A DNA stretch of 64,000 nucleotides from Alkalihalobacillus sp. BA299 (GTDB lineage: Bacteria; Bacillota; Bacilli; Bacillales; Bacillaceae_F): contig NZ_JAFLJM010000002.1 in the NCBI RefSeq assembly GCF_017745675.1, positions 62,001 to 126,000 on the forward strand. Direction: 5' to 3'. Position numbers and translations under genes: made by a program. The notes below the pieces were generated by a model, which saw only the letters and a program-made list of their open reading frames with translations, was not told the origin of the DNA and did not search any database. Positions 49,765 to 57,671 of the stretch are shown piece after piece (the first letter of the stretch is position 1; the number at the start of each line of letters is the position of its first letter).

Positions 49765-49785
49765 CAGCTATCCAGACGGCCCATA
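49765..49785. other. attR, right prophage-host junction
   Basis: Phage sequence downstream of int changes to comFA codons at the CA dinucleotide 49773-49774. The host side reads LIWAV on the minus strand. The alternative shared TCCA at both junctions is rejected because it would restore comFA out of frame. Confidence 0.85.
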
Positions 49786-50347
49786 TAAGAAAAGGTGTCT
49801 TTCCAGCAATCGCGTCCACCAATTTTTCTGATGCAACGGACTGCTCTGGCGATAATTCACCGTTCCAAGCAAGTACGGGCTCCTTCACTTCATACGTAGG
49901 TAAAGGTCCAATCCAGCGGACAAGCGGCGTACACTGTGAAACTCGCCCTAACATAATGCACTTACGGCAGTAGCTGCACAGTTGAATGCACCTTGCGCAC
50001 ATAAAGGAAGCAAACCGATCGTTTTCCTCATTCCCACAGCGGGCACATGCCGGCCGATCTGAGCTAAATTTAATTCCATAGGTATATTCGATGTATCCAT
50101 TGCGGTAATGTTCATCGATGTCTTGGAGGGTAAAAGGAAGTTCATCAAGAAGAAGTTCGCGTCCAGATAAAAAGGATTGCATTGAAGAAGAAAAAGGAAA
50201 CTGAGCGTTTAGAGGGAGCGAGGGTAAAGAAGGAAGATTTCCAATCGAGGTTGGCGGTATTACCACTGACGAGTAGACGACGTTTTTTAACAGCGGTTCA
50301 GGCACGAGGTATTCTCCCCTTGCAGACGCTACAATTGCAAAGCGCAA
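49773..50347 (-). pseudogene. comFA: ComFA N-terminal fragment, severed by prophage
   Basis: The first ~191 codons of comFA, from a TTG at 50345-50347 after GGTGGTG. It holds the Cys4 zinc finger (CARCGNEENDRFASFMCARC) and the start of the ATPase domain up to SPEQSVASEKLVDAIAGKTP and LIWAV. Translation continues about 24 codons into the phage and stops at 49700-49702. Adding this part (575 bases) to the left fragment (916 bases) gives 1491 bases, exactly 497 codons. The truncated product might bind DNA or ComFC but lacks ATPase motifs. Confidence 0.95.
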
Positions 50348-50487
50348 AACGGTTCACCACCTTTATTCAATTTACACACACTATATCTAAATTAGCCATT
50401 TGGGCGTAAATTCCTTTAAAAATAAAAAAAATCTTAAATTAAAATTGCGATGCGATTTGGAGCTGTGTGGCTGTCAAATTGAAGATT

Positions 50488-50521
50488 AAAAAAACTTCCG
50501 CATTCTTTTAACGCGAAAGTT
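50488..50521 (-). terminator. Terminator after the 42-aa membrane protein gene
   Basis: AACTTTCGC and GCGGAAGTT pair over nine positions (one G-U) with an eleven-base loop, then TTTTTTTAATC on the minus strand. It separates the riboswitch-controlled small gene from comFA. Region 50348-50487 holds only the comFA upstream sequence. Confidence 0.82.
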
Positions 50522-50531
50522 TTGATGGTGA

Positions 50532-50660
50532 TTAGAGATTAGATCCTAATATGGCAACTACAGCCCCTACTAATATCGCCACGACTGGAATGACAACAAA
50601 ATTCACCATTAATTGTTTTCGTTTTTTTCTTCTTTGAACTTCCTCAGGTGTTAAATACAC
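50532..50660 (-). CDS. 42-aa single-pass membrane protein under c-di-GMP riboswitch control
   Basis: A GTG start at 50658-50660 after GGAGGTAGG gives MYLTPEEVQRRKKRKQLMVN, then the span FVVIPVVAILVGAVVAILGS. The N-terminus is polar and basic, so it likely faces the cytoplasm. It is a complete transcription unit: sigma-D promoter, c-di-GMP-I riboswitch, this gene and a terminator. No family is recognised. The control suggests a role at the switch between motile and sessile life. Confidence 0.78.
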   Translation of the reverse strand: MYLTPEEVQRRKKRKQLMVNFVVIPVVAILVGAVVAILGSNL

Positions 50661-50687
50661 TTTCCTACCTCCACTACTTTAAATTCC

Positions 50688-50812
50688 ATCATACGGAGGA
50701 CGATCTTATTCTTCGGTAGCTGGCTGGCATATTGAAATGCACTGCATTCCAATGAAGCCCCTGTAGTTTTGCGTCATCATTTTTCAATGATTTTGCCCTT
50801 ATCGTATGATAC
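50688..50812 (-). promoter_or_regulatory. c-di-GMP-I (GEMM-I) riboswitch before the 42-aa membrane protein
   Basis: On the minus strand the RNA contains GGGCAAAA, the GAAA-containing loop, GACGCAAAACTACAGGGGCT and the closing ATGCCAGCCAGCTACCGAAG, the core of a c-di-GMP-I riboswitch. ATCATACG and CGTATGAT (50803-50810 and 50688-50695) pair as an outer stem. Next to that stem lies UCCUCC, which can pair with the GGAGG ribosome site at about 50667-50671. A translational switch is therefore likely. Confidence 0.86.
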
Positions 50813-50819
50813 CTTTAAT

Positions 50820-50846
50820 ATATCGACATTCTACGACAGATGTTTA
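50820..50846 (-). promoter_or_regulatory. Sigma-D promoter before the riboswitch unit
   Basis: TAAA, 15 bases, GTCGATAT on the minus strand: seven of eight matches to the sigma-D -10 with optimal spacing. It would start the transcript a few bases before the riboswitch. The stretch 50847-51142 further upstream holds no convincing gene. Confidence 0.82.
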
Positions 50847-51142
50847 GACATTTTTTTTGACTTTTTAGTGAAAATTACTTAAATTTTAGCAGCTACCTTT
50901 TGCTATTTTGAGCATTTTCTCCTACATTGGATGAGCATAAATAAGCAAAATATATAGTTTGGTAGGGTTTTTTTCAACTTTTGCTGTTTTATTTTCAAGT
51001 TCATGACTTTTATTTTTAACTTTTTAGCTTTTATTTTTAACTTTAGGTCATTTAAAGATTTCTCGTCATTATCAGACATACTTCGACGTTTTTTAGTCTC
51101 TTGCCCACGTAACCTTTTAGTTACCTTAATCATTTCCTACCC

Positions 51143-51180
51143 ACAAAAAAACAGCCGAACACTCCCACTCGTGTCCAGCT
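51143..51180 (-). terminator. degV terminator
   Basis: On the minus strand AGCTGGACAC and GTGTTCGGCT pair over ten positions with two G-U and an eight-base loop, followed by GTTTTTTTG. It ends the degV transcript 13 bases after the stop codon. Confidence 0.88.
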
Positions 51181-51192
51181 GCTTTCTTTCCA

Positions 51193-52053
51193 TTATTCTT
51201 TTCCGATGTACCAGCTAATACCGAGGCTTCCCTCGCCTAAATGCGTTCCAATCACTGGGCCGAAGTAGCTGATCGAAATGTCAGCTTCACGGTATTTTGA
51301 CCGTAGTTCGTCAGCGATCTTCTCTGCTTCATTTAAACGGTTCGCATGGATGACCGTGATTTGAACCGAACTGTTTCCAGCGATTTCATCATTCAATAAA
51401 CTGTAAATTCTTTGTAGTGCTTTTTTCTCGGTACGAACCTTTTCAAACGGCTGAATTTTTCCATCCACAAAATAAAGGACAGGCTTGATTTTCAGTATGC
51501 TTCCGACAAAAAGCTGTGCGGTGTTTAACCGGCCACCACGATGAAGATGATTTAAGTCGTCCACCATAAAATAGGCATTAATTTGCCCTCTCATATTTTC
51601 AAGAACAGCAAGGAGTTCATCAATATTTTTTCCTTCGTTTGCGAGTTCAGCAGCTTTAAGAACAAAGTACCCTTGCGGAGAGCAGCTAATTTTTGAATCA
51701 AAGCCCTTTACTATAAAGTCTTCTACCATTTCGGCAGCACTCATCGCCGACTGGTATGTTCCGCTAATCTCGCTCGATAATGTAATACAAATAGCGGCAC
51801 TATAGCCATCTCGCTTTAACTGTTCAAACAGCTCGGCAAACAGCCCAATCGCTGGCTGAGACGTCTTCGGCAAGTTCTCTGTTGATTTCATTCTTTCGTA
51901 AAACTGACTCGCTGTAATCTCTACCTCTTCTTGAATCGATTCTTCTCCAAAAACCACATTTAACGGAACCATTTTGATGTGCTTCTGTTCGCGTAATGCT
52001 TCAGGCAAATAGGCTGTACTGTCTGTGACGATTGCAATTTTACTCAAAACCAT
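51193..52053 (-). CDS. degV: DegV family fatty-acid-binding protein
   Basis: A 286-residue DegV protein. The first domain begins IAIVTDSTAYLPEALREQKH; the lipid-binding Ser lies in TSQPAIGLFAELFEQL, and GTYQSAMSAAEMV, DDLNHLHRGGRLNTAQL and ISYFGPVIGTHLGEGSLGIS are conserved. DegV proteins bind fatty acids and pass them to the FakA kinase. In B. subtilis degV sits between degU and comFA; here the degU side has been replaced by the pterin/partner-switch operon. Confidence 0.94.
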   Translation of the reverse strand: MVLSKIAIVTDSTAYLPEALREQKHIKMVPLNVVFGEESIQEEVEITASQFYERMKSTENLPKTSQPAIGLFAELFEQLKRDGYSAAICITLSSEISGTYQSAMSAAEMVEDFIVKGFDSKISCSPQGYFVLKAAELANEGKNIDELLAVLENMRGQINAYFMVDDLNHLHRGGRLNTAQLFVGSILKIKPVLYFVDGKIQPFEKVRTEKKALQRIYSLLNDEIAGNSSVQITVIHANRLNEAEKIADELRSKYREADISISYFGPVIGTHLGEGSLGISWYIGKE

Positions 52054-52255
52054 GACCTCACTTTATGTAATTATTGTATATGTAAAAGGAATCATTTTTT
52101 CATAAAAGCAGCAACCTGCGCCCTATAGAATTCGACAATCTAGTCTAATTTCCTGCACGAAGGGCCTTTTCTGTTTACCAATTTTTCTAAACGCCACCCG
52201 GCATATCTCTAGTAAAACTATGAAGTACAACTCGGACAAAATATTTGGAGTGTAA

Positions 52256-52377
52256 GACTGATATATCCAGAGTTAGAACCGATATATTTTCAGTTAGACC
52301 GATATATCCAGAATTAGAACCGATATATTTTCAGTTAGACTGATATATCTACAATTTGACCAATATATCCAAAATTC
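52256..52377. repeat. Six-copy 20/21-bp tandem repeat
   Basis: Units start at 52256, 52276, 52297, 52317, 52338 and 52358. Two forms alternate: GACYGATATATCCAGARTTA (20 bp) and GAACCGATATATTTTCAGTT plus A (21 bp), so the higher-order period is 41 bp. The last two copies are degenerate. It lies in the 422-bp gap (52054-52475) upstream of degV. The core CCGATAT resembles a sigma-D -10 but no TAAA lies at the right distance. Confidence 0.85.
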
Positions 52378-52415
52378 AATCGGTACCTCAAAAATTTCAA
52401 CAATTAATCATAAAT

Positions 52416-52437
52416 AGGCCCAACCAAAATTGAGCCT
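52416..52437 (-). terminator. Weak terminator after the partner-switch operon
   Basis: On the minus strand AGGCTCAA and TTGGGCCT pair over eight positions (one G-U) around a six-base loop, followed by ATTTATG. It lies 39 bases after the last STAS gene. The U-tract is poor. Confidence 0.5.
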
Positions 52438-52475
52438 GAATTAGTTGTTAGAGGTTTTTACGAGCCTTTTATAGA

Positions 52476-52787
52476 CTACCGAAACACACTCTCTCCGAGG
52501 ATTTCGGGTAATTGGATCATATCAAAAACATCCATGACCTCCGTTTTTACCTCTGTAATGGTAACTTGTATTTCTTTTTCTTGTAACGCTTTGACAGTGT
52601 TTAGCAACAGTCCAATCCCAGACGAATCTATAAATGGAACACTACTTAAATTTAAACTAACTATACTATATTGTTCCAATTTCGGAATTAGTTCTAATTC
52701 CATAACCTCTGTACTATCTATATCTAAGTCACCTGTTAATTTGACTTCAAGACCTTGATTGATTTCATTAAGCTGATAACTAATCAT
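52476..52787 (-). CDS. STAS-domain anti-sigma-factor antagonist (RsbV-like), last gene of operon
   Basis: A 103-residue STAS protein. The phosphorylatable Ser lies in LSSVPFIDSSGIGLLLNTVK near residues 50-65. Unphosphorylated, such proteins bind and block an RsbW-type kinase; the kinase phosphorylates them and a PP2C phosphatase resets them. It is the second STAS protein of this operon. A pair suggests two outputs or two binding partners. Confidence 0.88.
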   Translation of the reverse strand: MISYQLNEINQGLEVKLTGDLDIDSTEVMELELIPKLEQYSIVSLNLSSVPFIDSSGIGLLLNTVKALQEKEIQVTITEVKTEVMDVFDMIQLPEILGESVFR

Positions 52788-52805
52788 CTAATTCCCCCCA
52801 GAACC

Positions 52806-54911
52806 TTAATCAAATACGATTCGTTCATCTTGATCGAGACGCGCAAGCACGCGATAGGCTGTCTCTTTAAAATTATATCTCACATTCCCTATTTTAATAG
52901 TAGTTCCTTCCATCGCTTTTACGATTTTTATTTGCTGGTCGCTCGGAGCAGCGACCAAAGTAGGCGTGCCAATCTCAGAGCCAGCTTCCATAATATCAAC
53001 TCCTAATCTTCCGTACACCTCTCCGCCACGAATGATCCCATTAATCTTTAGAAATCCCCCAGCGTGAATTTTAGTATTAACACACCCTTTACCTGTAATT
53101 CTGACGTTACCACTACAATACAGGCGGCTGTTAGAAACACTTGGTATGGATAGATAGGAATTCGGCTCAACTGGAATTTGACTCAATTCGTGCAACTCTT
53201 TCATTTTTTGTGATAATTGAAGCATTCGTTCTTGAGTTATCACCTCATTAGTTAACGATAAGAACAGCTGTGATAAAGCAACTGCCACTTCTCTCCATTC
53301 ATCGTCAGGTAAATGATCTTCTCCATTTCTTACAACAGAAACATATTGTTTCGCCATAGATGCAAAATTTTGAAACTTTTTCTCTAATAAAATTGAAAGT
53401 AATGGTTTTAATCCACCCCTTGAAAAGTCGGTATCTTTAAAGGCAGGAGAGCAGGTTAATTGTTGAATCAACATAAGCATTTTCTCTACATTTTGGTGTA
53501 AAATTCCTAATAAATGTCCTAGTTCGGTTACGAGTAGATTACTTTTCCCTGCTGAAACTTCTGATCCTACTATATTTCCATAAGTTATTATTGCACCTGA
53601 GGCAATTACCGTCGCTCTATTAATTTCTTTATGGACGATAATATCTCCTTCTTTCGCTTCTACAATCATACTTTCATCAATATTGCCTACGATTTCAACG
53701 TCTCCAGAGAAATGAATGTTACCAGAAGTTAAATTCACATCTCCATAGTGCATATGCTTTGGCATAATAGCAGCTTTGACAAAATATCCTCTCATCTCAA
53801 TTTTTGGACGTCCCGCTTCCAGCGCAATAATTTTATCATCTAAAATAGAAATCCCGCGCCCTACTTTTAGCGCAACCGGAAATGTTTGTTTTGCTGGAAT
53901 AGTTTCATTCGTTACTGTATAACCACATTCGCCCGGTATAGGCGGATGAATGATAGCGATCACTTGTCCACTTTCAACCGTAGGGATCGAGCGGATTTCG
54001 TGATAGTCTACACTACCATCTTCATCTTCTACAGGACCTACTTTTTCCTCTAGATCCATTTTTGGTTCAACCCACCCATCTCTCCCAGGCTTAGGCTCTT
54101 TACCTGTCGCAATTTCATATGTCCCTGGTTCTGTAGCTTCGGAAGCCTTCACCATTTCATTATGGTTAAAGCCATGGATGACTCGTAGCGCTCTTAATTT
54201 CTCGACTATCGTTCCATAGGTTAAGCTATTGTGAACCTCTTTCTTTTCCTCTACTTCGATTTGAATGTGCTGTGCAGGTTCAATATCTGGGATGCTGCGA
54301 AGGATCTTATAGCCTGGTTCAACACTTAATTGCACTTTTAATTTATGATCATCGATCGAAGTGTGCCATTTGGTTCCTTTTTCTTCGTGTTCGACTTTCA
54401 TTTCATAATGGTCGTTTTCTGTGATAATCGTCGTTTTCTCCGTAACTAACTGGTGATTTTTATACAGTTTTATCCCCTTAGTTAGGGTAACCATTGGAAA
54501 GTGATCCGGAGAAGAGCGGCAATATAGCTTCCCGTTTTCAACCCATACTTCTCCTAAACGGTCTTGAGAAATATCATGCTCATCTCGATCCTTATTTTGT
54601 CCTTCATCAATTAACGACGGTTCTATTTTTTCTAAGTTAGGACTGGGAATTTGTTCGACCATTTCTTCAAGAACGGCAAATGGATCGCGTGGTCCGCTAG
54701 GCTTTTCCGATCCGCTGGACGCATCGGTAGAAGAAGCTTTTTCAATTTTCGTTAACTTGACAATCGCTTCCTTAGAACGAATGCCTAGAAAACCTTTCTT
54801 TTCATATTGTAGGATTTCAATGTTTACTTCTTTTTTCGTTGCTTCTAATAAATCTAGTCCTAAATTAATCGCCTCAGTAATATTCTTTCCTTTGGAAACA
54901 ATACTTTGCAT
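52806..54911 (-). CDS. FapA (DUF342) protein with Jag-N domain
   Basis: A 701-residue protein. Residues 1-55 form a Jag_N domain (SIVSKGKNITEAINLGLDLL, then KKGFLGIRSKEA). A long variable region follows, and the DUF342/FapA beta-solenoid lies around residues 400-530 and 590-660 (GDVNLTSGNIHFSGDVEIVG, CSGNVRITGKGCVNTKIHAG). FapA relatives affect flagellar placement in Vibrio and polymer-forming scaffolds elsewhere. Chosen ATG at 54909-54911; a GTG four codons upstream overlaps the ribosome site. Here it may be the effector of the partner switch, which is inference from context. Confidence 0.85.
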   Translation of the reverse strand: MQSIVSKGKNITEAINLGLDLLEATKKEVNIEILQYEKKGFLGIRSKEAIVKLTKIEKASSTDASSGSEKPSGPRDPFAVLEEMVEQIPSPNLEKIEPSLIDEGQNKDRDEHDISQDRLGEVWVENGKLYCRSSPDHFPMVTLTKGIKLYKNHQLVTEKTTIITENDHYEMKVEHEEKGTKWHTSIDDHKLKVQLSVEPGYKILRSIPDIEPAQHIQIEVEEKKEVHNSLTYGTIVEKLRALRVIHGFNHNEMVKASEATEPGTYEIATGKEPKPGRDGWVEPKMDLEEKVGPVEDEDGSVDYHEIRSIPTVESGQVIAIIHPPIPGECGYTVTNETIPAKQTFPVALKVGRGISILDDKIIALEAGRPKIEMRGYFVKAAIMPKHMHYGDVNLTSGNIHFSGDVEIVGNIDESMIVEAKEGDIIVHKEINRATVIASGAIITYGNIVGSEVSAGKSNLLVTELGHLLGILHQNVEKMLMLIQQLTCSPAFKDTDFSRGGLKPLLSILLEKKFQNFASMAKQYVSVVRNGEDHLPDDEWREVAVALSQLFLSLTNEVITQERMLQLSQKMKELHELSQIPVEPNSYLSIPSVSNSRLYCSGNVRITGKGCVNTKIHAGGFLKINGIIRGGEVYGRLGVDIMEAGSEIGTPTLVAAPSDQQIKIVKAMEGTTIKIGNVRYNFKETAYRVLARLDQDERIVFD

Positions 54912-54923
54912 ACTTCCCCCCAC

Positions 54924-55769
54924 CTAATCACTTATAACTGGTGAATTTAAGCTTGTGATATTTGACTTTTCGCAAATCAACTTCAGTACAACCATTGTAA
55001 TATCATCTTTTTGTGCGGCTCCATCTGTAAAAGTATGAACCGAATCGATGACACTTTTCTCAATTTCTCCTACAGCGCTGTCTTGATTTTCAACTAAAGT
55101 TTTCATTAATCGCTCTAATTGATATTGTTCCCCATCGTTGTTTTGCGCCTCTATAATCCCATCTGTATAGAAAAACACCGTATCATTGTTACTTAAAGTA
55201 ATCATCCCTTCTTTATAAACCTGATTCGGGAGACCTCCAACCATTATGCCTGAAACTTTTGGCAGCTCTTTAACCATTCGGTCTTTTCCATTAATATATA
55301 AAGGCATGTTATGGCCAGCATTCGCATAAGTTAGAACTTCAGTTTCAGGATCCCAATCCGCACAAAATAATGTAACAAAAGACTTTAATGTTCTTAAATC
55401 TTTATATAATGCTTGATTCATTGCCGTAAGAGTGGCTCCAGGACTCGTCATACTCTCAGCGGCTGTCCGAAAAGCACCTCTTGTCAAAATCATCAACATT
55501 GCTGCAGGGATCCCTTTTCCCATAACATCTCCGATCACAATACGAATCTTTCCGTTGACTAAAGGGTAAAAGTCGTAATAATCCCCTCCAATTAACCTGG
55601 CTGGAAGAGAAGAACCAATAACTTCCCCTTTATCCAATTTTGGAGTTGTCCCATTTAATAATTTCGATTGGATATTTTTGGCTAGATTTATTTCTCGTTG
55701 CAACGTTTTATCTAATTCCTCAGAGTTTTGTTTTATATCGGAAATAGATAATCCATCATAATACATCAA
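54924..55769 (-). CDS. SpoIIE/RsbU-type PP2C phosphatase
   Basis: A 281-residue phosphatase. Metal-binding and catalytic motifs are ARLIGGDYYDFYPLVNGKIR, IVIGDVMGKGIPAAMLM, TLFCADWDPETEVLTYANAGHN and VFFYTDGIIEAQNNDGEQYQ, then AQKDDITMVVLKL. An N-terminal helix (EELDKTLQREINLAKNIQSK) is the linker type found in RsbU/RsbP relatives. It should dephosphorylate the STAS proteins. Overlaps the upstream STAS gene by four bases. Confidence 0.93.
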   Translation of the reverse strand: MMYYDGLSISDIKQNSEELDKTLQREINLAKNIQSKLLNGTTPKLDKGEVIGSSLPARLIGGDYYDFYPLVNGKIRIVIGDVMGKGIPAAMLMILTRGAFRTAAESMTSPGATLTAMNQALYKDLRTLKSFVTLFCADWDPETEVLTYANAGHNMPLYINGKDRMVKELPKVSGIMVGGLPNQVYKEGMITLSNNDTVFFYTDGIIEAQNNDGEQYQLERLMKTLVENQDSAVGEIEKSVIDSVHTFTDGAAQKDDITMVVLKLICEKSNITSLNSPVISD

Positions 55770-56083
55770 ACGACCTCCCCTTGTACCACCTCAAGAATCT
55801 GGTAAATTCCAATCATTTCAAAAACTTGGTGGGTTAACTCATTAATTCCTTGAAGTTTCAATTTAAAACCTTTTTCCTGTGATAAATGAATGGCATTCAT
55901 TATGGAACCAATCCCTGTAGAGTCAATAAACTCTAATTCACTAAAATCAAAAATTAATAATTTAAAAAATTCAATATCTTCAAGATAAGGGTCAATATTG
56001 TTTGTAGTAGAAATATCTAAGATCCCCTTGAGCTTCAATATAACTGTCGTATCTAGTATTTCTTTTTCCACAGTTAAATTCAT
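55766..56083 (-). CDS. STAS-domain anti-sigma-factor antagonist (RsbV-like)
   Basis: A 105-residue STAS protein. LIFDFSELEFIDSTGIGSIM carries the conserved Ser/Thr site near residue 57. It lies between the sensor and the phosphatase genes and is translationally coupled to the latter. The likely kinase is the ATPase encoded at 58718-59677. Confidence 0.92.
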   Translation of the reverse strand: MNLTVEKEILDTTVILKLKGILDISTTNNIDPYLEDIEFFKLLIFDFSELEFIDSTGIGSIMNAIHLSQEKGFKLKLQGINELTHQVFEMIGIYQILEVVQGEVV

Positions 56084-56096
56084 GACTTTCCCACCT

Positions 56097-57671
56097 TTAT
56101 AGTTTAAATTCGTTCATTTGTTCAATTAATGTATTGGATATATCAGACAGTTCACTAGACTGGTCATGTAAAGATTTAAGTAAATCAGATAATGTTATTG
56201 TCATTTCTGTGGTAGCTGCTGTTTGTTCATTTGTTAATTGTCTCATGACTTCGACTTTTTCAATTACTGAAAAAACATTATTATTTTCTTTATATTGTTG
56301 TAATACTTCTTCTAATTCATCTAAAAAAGTAGTAATTTCAAGTAACTGTTCTCTAGATTTGATTGTTGTTTCAGTTGATACCTCATACATTTTTTCAACA
56401 GAGTGAGAGGCTTCAGCTTCTAATATTACAGAAAGCCGTTGAGTTTTAGTTGCTTGCTCCTGAGTATCCTTTACAAGCTTATTTAATTTATCTACCATTC
56501 GATTCGTGCTTTGAGATAAATTTTCTAACTCATTACTATCTTTAATTTCACTTTTTGTAGTTAGGTCCCCAGACTCTAGTAATTTTATCTGATCAATAAT
56601 TTTCTGAATGTTTTCGTAGATTCGATTAAAGAAACGGGCTGTTAGAAAGAATAAAACTAATAATGAACCTAAACCTGAAACTATTAGAATGATTGAAAAA
56701 CTATAGAGTGGGCCACTCATCATCTCATAGTCCAAAGCAATGTAAATCACACGTTCATCATTTACAGGTAAAAACATTTTGTAGATTTTCTTATCCTTAA
56801 CTTTATGAACGTAGTTAATCTGTTTTGGTTCTTCGATCATACTGAGTAATTCTTTTGTATCCCGTTCATCTTTGTATTCATAGTCTCCGAATTCTACTTT
56901 TTTCTTTGGTGGATAAAGTTTTACTTCTAAACTAGGATCTTTAAAAACTAGGGGATTTAAAACAGCAATTTCTTCTACATAAGGATTTTGATCATAGATT
57001 TTATCTATCCAAGCATCCGTTCCTACTTTTTTAGTGAATTGGTAAACTTCGTTAGCTTCAATGTAAGGGTCAATAATATAGTTTGTACCAGGGGGATGAT
57101 AATATACATACTTAAAAAAAACTGGTTCATCTTTGTGAGAACCTGATTGAGCAATAGGTAACGCGAGAATGTTCTCTTCGGTATAAGCTCCTTCTAAATA
57201 AGGTTCTTTTCCATTCAACATATCTTCATGAAGTTGTAAATGCCCAAAGTCTTTAAAACTAAACCCTATTTCCTCTGGCTCCGTTGCTCGAACCCCAACT
57301 ATATTGCTGCCGTCTTCTGTCCTTGCAAAGATAGTTAGACCGGCTAATTCAAATTGGTCGCGAATTTCAATTAACTTTTCATTAGTAATTTCATCAATTG
57401 TATATCCTTTTAGCAGTTCTGCTATGTGCTTAGAATATCCGATCATTTTTAAATTCAATTGGTGTTCAATTTCTTTTGTAGCTTCTTCTGTTTCTGAAAT
57501 CCCTTGTTGTATAGTTTGAGCAATTAATGTTGCCTGATTTTCTACGTTACGGTTAATTTCCTGATTCATTAAGTATAATTGCAACCCACCTGAGAATAAG
57601 GCAATAACAATTAATATCGAAAACATCCGTTTAAGGAATTGTTTGCGTAGGGACAGCTTTTTATCTTTCAT
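56097..57671 (-). CDS. Membrane sensor with HAMP domain, MCP-like
   Basis: A 524-residue protein. A first membrane span near residues 15-35 (MFSILIVIALFSGGLQLYLM) is followed by ~280 extracellular residues, a second span near 325-345 (SIILIVSGLGSLLVLFFLTA), a HAMP domain (IDQIKLLESGDLTTKSEIKD) and helical coiled-coil. The C-terminus lacks the MCP hairpin tip, so it should not bind CheA/CheW. The ATG at 57669-57671 overlaps the hydrolase stop. It probably passes an external signal to the phosphatase/STAS pair. Confidence 0.85.
   Translation of the reverse strand: MKDKKLSLRKQFLKRMFSILIVIALFSGGLQLYLMNQEINRNVENQATLIAQTIQQGISETEEATKEIEHQLNLKMIGYSKHIAELLKGYTIDEITNEKLIEIRDQFELAGLTIFARTEDGSNIVGVRATEPEEIGFSFKDFGHLQLHEDMLNGKEPYLEGAYTEENILALPIAQSGSHKDEPVFFKYVYYHPPGTNYIIDPYIEANEVYQFTKKVGTDAWIDKIYDQNPYVEEIAVLNPLVFKDPSLEVKLYPPKKKVEFGDYEYKDERDTKELLSMIEEPKQINYVHKVKDKKIYKMFLPVNDERVIYIALDYEMMSGPLYSFSIILIVSGLGSLLVLFFLTARFFNRIYENIQKIIDQIKLLESGDLTTKSEIKDSNELENLSQSTNRMVDKLNKLVKDTQEQATKTQRLSVILEAEASHSVEKMYEVSTETTIKSREQLLEITTFLDELEEVLQQYKENNNVFSVIEKVEVMRQLTNEQTAATTEMTITLSDLLKSLHDQSSELSDISNTLIEQMNEFKL

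Larger units (their letters stand above)
5491..49774. mobile_element. Complete siphovirus prophage inserted in comFA
   Basis: About 44,280 bp between the shared CA dinucleotides of attL and attR. It contains every module of a temperate siphophage: integrase, lysogeny switch, recombination, replication, packaging, HK97-type head, long non-contractile tail and lysis. The lysogeny genes at the right end run rightward and the lytic genes leftward. No module appears truncated, so the element may be inducible. It also carries a DGR and a left-end FtsK/replication-relaxation cluster. Confidence 0.95.

Noticed and set aside
5487..49774. TCCA as the att core
   Set aside because: TCCA is shared by both junctions, but using it would restore comFA out of frame. 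The CA alignment restores the frame and the Walker A motif.
50348..50460. ComK box upstream of comFA
   Set aside because: AT-rich tracts are present but no pair of AAAA-N5-TTTT boxes with accepted spacing could be drawn.
50903..51133. A 76-codon minus-strand frame rich in Lys/Leu/Ile
   Set aside because: It comes from a low-complexity TTTTTAACTTT repeat region, has no ribosome site, and would overlap the degV terminator side. Not called as a gene.
52256..52377. CRISPR array
   Set aside because: The units touch each other directly; there are no spacers and no cas genes.
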